Positions 15,301-22,131 of a stretch of DNA of 41,519 nucleotides are shown piece after piece. The notes under the pieces were generated by a model that was given only the letters and a program-made list of their open reading frames with translations, ran no database searches and was not told where the DNA came from. The stretch comes from Flavobacteriaceae bacterium. Its GTDB lineage: Bacteria; Bacteroidota; Bacteroidia; Flavobacteriales; Flavobacteriaceae. Position 1 is the stretch's first letter; each line of letters opens with the position of its first letter. Location: positions 1-41,519 of the forward strand of contig JANTFO010000008.1 of assembly GCA_024763365.1 (NCBI GenBank), in the 5' to 3' direction. Position numbers and translations under genes: made by a program.

Positions 15301-16296
15301 TTATTTACTAACTACCGGATAATCTTCAGTTGGTGCGACAAATTTGTGTGATTCAAGTTCCGAATATATCATAGAGTTGGCACCAAACTTTAAACTAACT
15401 GCATTATATCCAATAACATTCAAATATGCAGTAACCATTGAAGAAGTTTGCCCTGTCCAGCAGTATGTACAAATAGTTGAGTCCGGATTCAGATTATTAA
15501 TTTCTCCATCATTTATCGAGAGTGGTTTGATACGATAGGCACCATCAATATGTCCATAATGGTCAACATCGACTTGATCCCAAAAATTATTAATAAAATA
15601 ATCACCAGGCGTGTCGAGTACATCGTGAGAAGACACCCCTTTAAAACCATTAGTTATCATATATTCAACTCTTTCTGCTAAAATATCTTCGGCATCTGTA
15701 GCAGTAACTGTCAAATCAGGATCGTCAAATGTAGTATTAGTTTCAACTGCATCCGTTGTCCAGTTGGCATGGCCTACGCCATATACACCATTGGTATCTC
15801 CGGAATTTCCTAGCCAAGGATTGCTTAAATTTGATGTCCATCCACTCATTCCCCATTTAAGAACTTTTGCATCAGGATAGCCACTTAAACGAAGTGCGAC
15901 TACAGCGTGAGAAGCAGTTTGTCCGGTATAGCAAACCACTAAGATTGGTTTTGTGGTACCGGAAGCAGTAGTAAGAATATTAGCTAATGTTGAATTAACG
16001 GCACCTTCTATATGGCCTGCATTGTAATCATCAGCACCCCTAATATCAATAATATCATAGGAATCTATAAAACCAGGTACTTCTGCAGCGGTTGCCGGTC
16101 GACCAACAATCCAAGAAGATAATATATCAGGAATATCCATATCATTATCAACTAAATAGTCAGTTAGTTTTTCAAAAGATGTTGCCTCACAGTCGCAAGG
16201 TTCAACGGCAGGTTCATCTTCATATTGACGACATCCCGTTAACAATAGTGTGGGAACAAATACGGTGATTAATAATAAAGAAACAAGTTTTTTCAT
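15301..16296 (-). CDS. Double-rhodanese lipoprotein
   Basis: The 331-residue protein starts with a lipoprotein signal (lipobox LLTG-C, Cys22) and then Cys34 and Cys36 in EPCDCEATS. Two rhodanese domains follow. The first has DIIDIRGADDYNAGHIEGAV and an active-site loop VCYTGQTAS (Cys122). The second has YCWTGQTSS (Cys279) after GDYFINNFWDQVDVDHYGHI. Unlike the usual tandem sulfurtransferase, both domains keep a cysteine, and the loops have the shape C-x-TGQT-x-S. It is likely anchored in a membrane facing the periplasm. It is the first gene of a likely operon with the porin and divergent from the Crp/Fnr gene. A sulfane-sulfur transferase role is well supported; its partner is unknown. Confidence 0.9.
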   Translation of the reverse strand: MKKLVSLLLITVFVPTLLLTGCRQYEDEPAVEPCDCEATSFEKLTDYLVDNDMDIPDILSSWIVGRPATAAEVPGFIDSYDIIDIRGADDYNAGHIEGAVNSTLANILTTASGTTKPILVVCYTGQTASHAVVALRLSGYPDAKVLKWGMSGWTSNLSNPWLGNSGDTNGVYGVGHANWTTDAVETNTTFDDPDLTVTATDAEDILAERVEYMITNGFKGVSSHDVLDTPGDYFINNFWDQVDVDHYGHIDGAYRIKPLSINDGEINNLNPDSTICTYCWTGQTSSMVTAYLNVIGYNAVSLKFGANSMIYSELESHKFVAPTEDYPVVSK

Positions 16297-16343
16297 GATG
16301 TTTAATTTAATTTTAAGTTTATTTAATGTTTATTCAAATTTTG

Positions 16344-16378
16344 GTTACTCTGTAATTTTAGTAACACAACAAAGTAAC
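16344..16378. promoter_or_regulatory. Repeated GTTAC/GTAAC half-sites, possible operator
   Basis: GTTAC at 16344-16348 faces GTAAC at 16361-16365, and another GTAAC follows at 16374-16378, in the divergent gap between the lipoprotein and Crp/Fnr genes. A symmetric cluster here could be a regulator site, but no known consensus is matched exactly. Confidence 0.25.
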
Positions 16379-16432
16379 GGACATATGTAATTATGAGAAA
16401 GATAGAAGGCATGCAATAACGCAACCTAAAAG

Positions 16433-16446
16433 TTGAATTTTATCAA
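16433..16446. promoter_or_regulatory. FNR-like box (one mismatch) upstream of the Crp/Fnr gene
   Basis: TTGAA-TTTT-ATCAA differs at one base from the FNR consensus TTGAT-N4-ATCAA. It is 60 bases before the regulator's ATG, where autoregulation and control of the divergent lipoprotein-porin pair are both possible. Confidence 0.45.
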
Positions 16447-16506
16447 TTTTTGTATTGATTTTACTTAATCTATTTCTATCTTTACACTCTTATTTGAAGC
16501 ATATAT

Positions 16507-17184
16507 ATGTCAAACTGCATAAAAGATATAGAACACCTAAGTGTGTTTGATTTACTTACGGAAGAAGAAATAATCTTTTTAGATAAACATAAAACGACAG
16601 TTTCTTACAAGAAAAATGAAACGATCCTAAAGCAAGGTACCTTTGCCAGCACTATTCTTTTTGGGAAAAGTGGATACTTCAAGCTTCATATTGAGGGTAA
16701 AAAAAAGGGTATTATTCTCGCTGTTAAAAAGAGCAATGCGTTTCTCGGACTCTCCAGCTTATATTATGTAAATAAAACTTATTTATATTCAGTAACAGCA
16801 TTAGAAGATTGCGAAGTAGATGTTTATGACAAGTCTATTTTTTTAGAAGTGATGCACAATAATGTGAGCTTTTCTAACGAGATAATAAAGTACATCAACC
16901 ATAATTCTGCTCGTATTTTTAACAGGTTTTTATGTGTAGCAGAAAAAAATGCACGTGGACGTGTAGCAGATATGTTAATCTGTTTTTCCAGAAATATTTT
17001 TGAGCGTTTAGAGTTTACGCTTGTCATGACAAGGCAAGAACTTTCTGACTTTGTAGGCCTTTCTATGGAAAACACAGTAAGAATTTTAAAAGAATTTGAA
17101 GATGATCAGATTATCAAGATCTCCGGTAAAAAGGTTGAGATCATTGATATGGATGTACTCCAAAAAATTCGTGATTTTGGTTAG
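16507..17184 (+). CDS. Crp/Fnr-family transcription regulator
   Basis: The 225-residue protein has an N-terminal cyclic-nucleotide-binding-type beta-barrel (about 10-115), a dimer helix, and a C-terminal winged helix (about 150-225) reading TRQELSDFVGLSMENTVRIL. The recognition helix has Glu and Arg spaced as in FNR/CRP (E-x3-R), with Val where FNR has Ser. The four-cysteine pattern of oxygen-sensing FNR is absent; only Cys4 lies near the N-terminus, so the signal is not evident. It sits inside the sulfur island, divergent from the rhodanese lipoprotein, and converges on the multihaem gene with a 3-base gap. It is the obvious candidate regulator of the island, acting at the FNR-like boxes at 16433 and 24593. 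That link is inferred. Confidence 0.9.
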   Translation: MSNCIKDIEHLSVFDLLTEEEIIFLDKHKTTVSYKKNETILKQGTFASTILFGKSGYFKLHIEGKKKGIILAVKKSNAFLGLSSLYYVNKTYLYSVTALEDCEVDVYDKSIFLEVMHNNVSFSNEIIKYINHNSARIFNRFLCVAEKNARGRVADMLICFSRNIFERLEFTLVMTRQELSDFVGLSMENTVRILKEFEDDQIIKISGKKVEIIDMDVLQKIRDFG

Positions 17185-17187
17185 ATA

Positions 17188-19020
17188 TTAGAAGTTAATC
17201 ACACAAGCTTTTGTCCTTTTTTCCAACATTTTTTTAAAATCTTCTTCAAGCAATCTATTGTTAAATGTCGCATCGTTTTTATGACAATAGATGCAAGCCC
17301 CAACACGTAGAACTTTCTTTTGGCTGGCTAAGTTTAAAGGTAAAAAATCTTTACGTGCTGCATATTTCCTTTGAGGATCGATGTCTTCCATAAAGCCCTG
17401 CCAGGCATCTTGTGGTAAATTATCCTGCTGATAATTTTCATAGGCAGCTTCAAATTGCCAAAATGCCTTATCACCAGTAACAACGTAGGTTAGATTTCCT
17501 TCCCCAAATCCCATAGCATAGGAATTTAAGTGACATGAAGTACAAGAACGTGCTTCTTTTTGAGTGGTATGAGCATCAACCGGGGCAAACAGCCTCAAGA
17601 AATCATGATTCTTTCCTTTTTTAGGGCCTGAAAACTCAGACTTATCTAAGCTCATGATCATACCCGGCAGGGCAGGTATAATTTTCTTTTTACCTTCTTC
17701 ATGCGTAACAGCCATCACGGGAGGTGCATAAGAAAAGCCTCCTAGACTTTCTACCCATTTTCCATATTTGCCATTATTTAGTTGTATGTTTTTGTCGTAT
17801 GCTGTATGACAACCCAGGCAAGAGGGAGCCCAAGCCGTATGACACATATTACAGCTTAAATTCTGATGCTGCTTGTCTTGTTTACAAGTAGCACTTAGCG
17901 GATGTAAAGTTTGATCAATTTTACTGATGATAAAAGCTTTACCCTCCTCATCAAAGTAAGAATTCATCAAAGGAATTGAATCTTTTTCCGTAATGATAAA
18001 TTGAGTTGTTCTATGTTCATATTTTTGTAGAGAATAATCTTTAACGTCAATGGCATCGAGCTGAGCAAAACCAATTGTGTTATAATCGTTAGTTGTATGA
18101 CAGTCAGAACATTGTATTTTAACGGCTTCGGATTCGTGTTTATAGTTATGTCCATCACCCATCACTTCTTTGGACCCATGACAATCTATACATAACATGC
18201 CTGCACTATGGTGCACATCATCACCGGCGTAGGCAAACACCCGGCCGTCTTCTAATATTCTAAAGCCGGTGCTGTCTTGAACCTCTTCTTGCGAATAAAG
18301 AGTTTCGTACCAACCTTCATAATTGGTAGAGATCCTGTTAGAACGACTGTGACATCCAAAACATTTATCATTACCAATTTTTAGATTAAGTTCAGGATGA
18401 AATTTGTCGTGTATATCAGGTTGATGTCCTTCCTGATAGTTTAGGTGACAGGCCAGGCAGCCTCCTCCTCTTGATCTTTCTGAAGTTACAGCATAGTGTT
18501 TTTTTTCGTAACCTAAATGACAGGTAAAACAGAGGTTTCTTAAATGACGATCTGCAGCAGATATTCCTATATGTTCAATATGAAAAAGTGTGTCTGTATG
18601 TGAAACTTCCCCAAATGCCCATCTATCGATACTTACAATACCACTATTAGTAGACATAAGAGATTTATTTACTCTCTCTAATTCTTCTACATGACAATTG
18701 GCACTGGCACAAGTTTGTTCGGCATTAACCAAATTACCGGGAATTAAAACCATGCCTTTATGAGCCAGGTCTTTATCAGTTTCTGTTATTTGCCCAAGGT
18801 GACAAGCACTACAACCTATCATTTCGGGCTTGTGGTAGGGACTAAAGCCTTCATTTTGCTGATGGCAAGCTACACAGGATTCTTGTTTTCCATTGGCTAA
18901 GGTATAATAGCCAGATGATGAATTTTTGCAGGAAAAACTCAGGAAAGCAAGTACAAGTATGAGATAATATGAAAATAGTCTTTTCAAATAGAAGGCTAAA
19001 GTTAAAAAATCAAATATCAT
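17188..19020 (-). CDS. Multihaem cytochrome c lipoprotein (11 CXXCH plus one CX4CH)
   Basis: The 610-residue protein starts with a lipoprotein-like signal (FLSFS-C). The ATG at 19020 gives a long n-region; an in-frame TTG at 18987 would give a more usual signal, MKRLFSYYLILVLAFLSFSC. I count eleven CXXCH sites (for example CVACH, CSACH, CFTCH, CIDCH, CLGCH, CTSCH, CIYCH) and one CASANCH (CX4CH), so up to twelve haems, and an extra Cys (CKQDKQ) before CNMCH. Many free His residues could be distal ligands. It does not match NrfA, OTR or MccA closely enough for me to name it. It lies just downstream of the PsrABC-like operon but behind a terminator. An electron-carrier or reductase role in sulfur or other anaerobic respiration is inferred. 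Confidence 0.85.
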   Translation of the reverse strand: MIFDFLTLAFYLKRLFSYYLILVLAFLSFSCKNSSSGYYTLANGKQESCVACHQQNEGFSPYHKPEMIGCSACHLGQITETDKDLAHKGMVLIPGNLVNAEQTCASANCHVEELERVNKSLMSTNSGIVSIDRWAFGEVSHTDTLFHIEHIGISAADRHLRNLCFTCHLGYEKKHYAVTSERSRGGGCLACHLNYQEGHQPDIHDKFHPELNLKIGNDKCFGCHSRSNRISTNYEGWYETLYSQEEVQDSTGFRILEDGRVFAYAGDDVHHSAGMLCIDCHGSKEVMGDGHNYKHESEAVKIQCSDCHTTNDYNTIGFAQLDAIDVKDYSLQKYEHRTTQFIITEKDSIPLMNSYFDEEGKAFIISKIDQTLHPLSATCKQDKQHQNLSCNMCHTAWAPSCLGCHTAYDKNIQLNNGKYGKWVESLGGFSYAPPVMAVTHEEGKKKIIPALPGMIMSLDKSEFSGPKKGKNHDFLRLFAPVDAHTTQKEARSCTSCHLNSYAMGFGEGNLTYVVTGDKAFWQFEAAYENYQQDNLPQDAWQGFMEDIDPQRKYAARKDFLPLNLASQKKVLRVGACIYCHKNDATFNNRLLEEDFKKMLEKRTKACVINF

Positions 19021-19064
19021 ACATTGTACTGATAAAGAAAATGATTTCTGTCACGCTTATGCAA

Positions 19065-19172
19065 TAAAAAACAGCCGGAATAAAATGTTTAACCGATTTT
19101 GAAAAAACTTGATTTTTTGAACTTCCTCTCGGAAAAATATGGTTAAAGCAAGCCATTTTATTCAGGCCGTTT
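19065..19172 (-). terminator. Large hairpin with T-run, probable terminator of the psr-like operon
   Basis: On the minus strand an outer stem of about 17 pairs (around GAATAAAATG / CATTTTATTC plus GGCC/GGCT parts) encloses a second stem (GGTTAAA / TTTAACC). The outer 3' arm is followed directly by TTTTTT. It stands between the second rhodanese-fold gene and the multihaem gene. The long loop makes it unusual, so it may only partly stop transcription. Confidence 0.5.
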
Positions 19173-19188
19173 CATTTATTTAAATCTT

Positions 19189-19872
19189 TTAGCAGCCTTC
19201 TTCTTCCTCAGCCGGGGTAGATTCTGATTTGGGTTGAGGATTTACTATTTTTTTAACTTTTTTTACTACTGGTTTAGCTATGGCTTTTACAGCTTCTTCT
19301 TTCTTTTGTTCTTCGCGTTCTTTGGCTTTTAGATTTTCACTTGAAACAAAAGAAGCAAAATCAGCTATGGGTGTTTCATTATTGGTAAATACCTGATCGG
19401 TAGTAGCGAGATAATTCAGATCATTATCAATAAAGAATTGATAGGGTTTACAAGATATGCCTATATTTTCAATACCCATTTGTCTGAGTACCATAAAGGG
19501 GGCATTGGCTTCCGTAACATCATTCCCGTATAAAATGCCTTGTTTTCCTTCATTCTTAAGGGATTTGAAAAATTTAAAATTCTCTTTTTCCAATATATTA
19601 GCCATAGCGATATGTTTGGCTCCTTCTAAATGTCCGTTAATATAGTCGTGTCTACTTCTAATATCGATTAGCACGGTATTTTCATCTGGATCTTGTATAA
19701 ATTTGGCAATCTTATTGGGTGGATAGACATATGCTGCTTCTGCGCAGGGCACAAAAGATTGGTCTGTGTTAGCAGCAAATTTATACTCGGGGACTTTTAC
19801 AAAATTTAAAGCCAAAAAAATGACTAAAAATAAAAGTGCGAAAATGAATAAAAAAACAATTGATTTTTTCAT
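19189..19872 (-). CDS. Membrane-anchored pseudo-rhodanese with C-terminal Cys arm (B)
   Basis: The 227-residue protein has one N-terminal membrane helix (about 4-24, cytoplasm to periplasm), a rhodanese fold at about 45-155 (VLIDIRSRHDYINGHLEGAK), and a Lys/Pro/Glu-rich arm of about 50 residues ending EEEEGC. At the catalytic site the cysteine is replaced: ILYGNDVTEA has Gly116. Other cysteines are Cys43 and one in GISCKP. The last residue, Cys227, is coded by TGC. It lies 29 bases downstream of a sister gene with the same plan, at the end of the PsrABC-like operon. Without the rhodanese Cys it cannot act as a normal sulfurtransferase. A sulfur-carrier role for the terminal cysteine, as in SoxY or DsrC, is my inference. 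Confidence 0.85.
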   Translation of the reverse strand: MKKSIVFLFIFALLFLVIFLALNFVKVPEYKFAANTDQSFVPCAEAAYVYPPNKIAKFIQDPDENTVLIDIRSRHDYINGHLEGAKHIAMANILEKENFKFFKSLKNEGKQGILYGNDVTEANAPFMVLRQMGIENIGISCKPYQFFIDNDLNYLATTDQVFTNNETPIADFASFVSSENLKAKEREEQKKEEAVKAIAKPVVKKVKKIVNPQPKSESTPAEEEEGC

Positions 19873-19901
19873 GGTATTATTGTTTTATACTTTTTTAATG
19901 A

Positions 19902-20624
19902 TTAACAACCTTCGTCCTCTTCAACGGGAGGTTTAGGTTTGGTTTTTACAGGCACACTTTTCTTAGTGCTTGTAGTTGTTTTTCTAAGGATAGGTTTCGC
20001 TACTTGTTTAGCCGGTTTTTCTTCTAATTTTGGCGTATACTCATCTGGGTTAGGCAATCCGAAATAAGGTCCTGCGGCTTTTCGGAAATCGTACAATGCA
20101 AATGCATCTTTTGGGTCTGTATCTACAGGTTTTTGAGGATTTAAGATTGTTTGATAGAATTCGTTTAATCCTCCTTTCAGTACCATGATATTTTTATAAC
20201 CTTTACGTCTGAGTAGTGACCAGATTTGGTCGGCCATGACGGTTCCATTTGAAAACAAGATGATCTTGTAATCATCAGTATCAAAGAATGCTTCATTTTT
20301 TTCATCCATGATAGTGTCAAACGGTAAGTTTATCGCTTTTGGCAACGAATACTTTTCAAAATCTTCTGTTGACCTGATATCTACGAGTTCATAACTTGGG
20401 TCTTCTCCTATAATTGCAGATGATAGTTCATCCACAGTAATATAGCGTTCCGATGATATAGCTTCTAGTAAAAGTGCTTGGGGATGTATATTCTTACAGT
20501 CTTTTGAAGACATTTTTATTTTACACCCATCATCATTGACACAGTAAAACACTTTTGGAAGTAATAGTAGTGCCAATACCATAGCTGCTAATAAAAATAT
20601 GATAAATATATATCGTTTTTGCAT
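19902..20624 (-). CDS. Membrane-anchored pseudo-rhodanese with C-terminal Cys arm (A)
   Basis: The 240-residue protein has an N-terminal membrane helix (about 5-23), a Cys cluster just after it (Cys28, Cys34, Cys43), a rhodanese fold (about 60-165, LVDIRSTEDFEKYSLPKAIN) and a basic, Pro-rich arm ending VEEDEGC. The catalytic position is Ser125 (IILFSNGTVMAD) instead of Cys. The final Cys240 is TGT, and its Gly is GGT, while gene B uses TGC and GGC, so the shared tail is not a recent copy at DNA level. It begins 12 bases after the NrfD/PsrC gene, clearly in the same operon. Apart from fold, anchor and tail the two proteins are not closely alike. Confidence 0.85.
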   Translation of the reverse strand: MQKRYIFIIFLLAAMVLALLLLPKVFYCVNDDGCKIKMSSKDCKNIHPQALLLEAISSERYITVDELSSAIIGEDPSYELVDIRSTEDFEKYSLPKAINLPFDTIMDEKNEAFFDTDDYKIILFSNGTVMADQIWSLLRRKGYKNIMVLKGGLNEFYQTILNPQKPVDTDPKDAFALYDFRKAAGPYFGLPNPDEYTPKLEEKPAKQVAKPILRKTTTSTKKSVPVKTKPKPPVEEDEGC

Positions 20625-20636
20625 GACGTGTTATTT

Positions 20637-21578
20637 TTAATATAAAATTCGACTTAGTTGGCCTGCCTCCACCATGAGGATTCTAAATATCAAACCTCCG
20701 ATTAAAACTAATATGGCTGGTATGTAAACAGGAATTTTAGTGCCGAGTAATTCAAAGACTTCCATAACTAAAGGAACAATAAGTCCCAGTAAAATAAAAA
20801 ACACAAAGAACATAATGCTCAATTCTCCATTGATTAAAATATTGGCTGCTTCAACTTGCATTTCCGTTCCTGAGTAGTATCCCATAATCAAATGAATCAC
20901 TAAACCAATCTCTATTATTATCAAAATGATATCAATTTTACTAAATAGAGAAGATTCAGAGTGTGATTTAGCCAATAGTATAATGGCAGCAGCAGCTGTA
21001 GAAAGCCCAGATATAAGGAAAAGAGGCCCTAAAATGGCACTATTCCACAGTGGGCGTGCATTAAATGCAGAGAGTAAGATACCGGTATAAATACCTAAAA
21101 TGATACATAAAGGAATTAATATCCAGGCAATTACTTTTCTATACTTTCTGACTAAATCTTCAATTTGATATAAAACCTTGAATTTCCAATCAAGCTTGGG
21201 AAATAATATCCTTAAATCGGCAAATGCCCAAAGATAAGAAATAGGTGTTACTATCAGTAATACCCAAGCTCCCCAGGACATTGGAGATTCCAAGCGAATG
21301 GTGGTATACAATTGCCAAGAGTACAAAGGATGGTGTAAATCTACAATCAGGGCGAATAAGCCAACTGTTAATAGTAAAGGGACTACAAGAGGAGCCCATC
21401 TTGCGGTGGCAGGGAATTTGTCTTCTTTTTCCAGTATAACTGCTGTTGAAGCAAAAAGTAATATTCCGGCTGCCAATCCACCCAAAAACAGGTAAAATGC
21501 AATAGGGAATCCCCATAATTCTAAATTAGGATCTATATGTGGTAAGTTTCGACCGCTTACAAATAATTCTTCTTCCAT
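20637..21578 (-). CDS. NrfD/PsrC-type quinone-interacting membrane subunit
   Basis: The 313-residue integral membrane protein has about eight or nine helices. It opens with WGFPIAFYLFLGGLAAGILL, the family's first helix, and has HHPLYSWQLYTTIRLESPMSWGAW, a typical NrfD/PsrC segment near the quinone site. It would pass electrons between the menaquinone pool and the ferredoxin-like subunit encoded just upstream (16-base gap). The length fits PsrC of polysulfide reductases. The direction of electron flow cannot be read from sequence. Confidence 0.93.
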   Translation of the reverse strand: MEEELFVSGRNLPHIDPNLELWGFPIAFYLFLGGLAAGILLFASTAVILEKEDKFPATARWAPLVVPLLLTVGLFALIVDLHHPLYSWQLYTTIRLESPMSWGAWVLLIVTPISYLWAFADLRILFPKLDWKFKVLYQIEDLVRKYRKVIAWILIPLCIILGIYTGILLSAFNARPLWNSAILGPLFLISGLSTAAAAIILLAKSHSESSLFSKIDIILIIIEIGLVIHLIMGYYSGTEMQVEAANILINGELSIMFFVFFILLGLIVPLVMEVFELLGTKIPVYIPAILVLIGGLIFRILMVEAGQLSRILY

Positions 21579-21594
21579 GATATCTGGTTATTTT

Positions 21595-22131
21595 TTAAAT
21601 TAAATAATAAACACGTGGTTTGGTTCCGGCCTCAGGGGCCAAAACTTTGTGTTGGCGAGTAGCTAATAATTTAGATACGTCACTGTTAGCATCATCCAAA
21701 TCACCAAAATACATGCACTTGGTAGGACAAACTGAAACACAAGCAGGTAATTCACCTTTTTCTAATCTGTGATTACAGAACGTACATTTGTCTACATGCC
21801 CTTCTTCAGGGTGAGGGTATCTGGCGTCATAAGGACAAGATTCGATACATGCCCCACAACCTATACATTCTTCTGGTGTTACAAGTACAATACCACCTTC
21901 AATTATATGACTGGCGCCGGTAGGACATGTTCTTACACAAGGAGCGTTATCACAGTGGTTACATCTTTCTGAGCGAAATTCAAAAGAAACTGATGGATAT
22001 GTCCCATTGACAGTTTCTACCACCCAGTCTCTACAATATCCCATCGGAACATGATTCTCTACTTGACATGCTACTACACAATCACTACATCCGACACATT
22101 TATTGGTGTCTATGACCATTACATATCTCAT
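21595..22131 (-). CDS. Four-cluster ferredoxin-like electron-transfer subunit (PsrB/PhsB type)
   Basis: The 178 residues have sixteen ligand cysteines arranged for four [4Fe-4S] clusters: CVGCSDCVVAC, CNHCDNAPCVRTC, CIGCGACIESC, and CTFC paired with CVSVC plus flanking Cys. This is the standard small subunit of PsrABC, PhsABC, DMSO-reductase and related complexes, linking the molybdenum subunit to the membrane subunit. Its ATG overlaps the TGA of the catalytic-subunit gene (ATGA), giving translational coupling. It has no signal of its own and is probably exported with the TAT-bearing catalytic subunit. Confidence 0.95.
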   Translation of the reverse strand: MRYVMVIDTNKCVGCSDCVVACQVENHVPMGYCRDWVVETVNGTYPSVSFEFRSERCNHCDNAPCVRTCPTGASHIIEGGIVLVTPEECIGCGACIESCPYDARYPHPEEGHVDKCTFCNHRLEKGELPACVSVCPTKCMYFGDLDDANSDVSKLLATRQHKVLAPEAGTKPRVYYLI

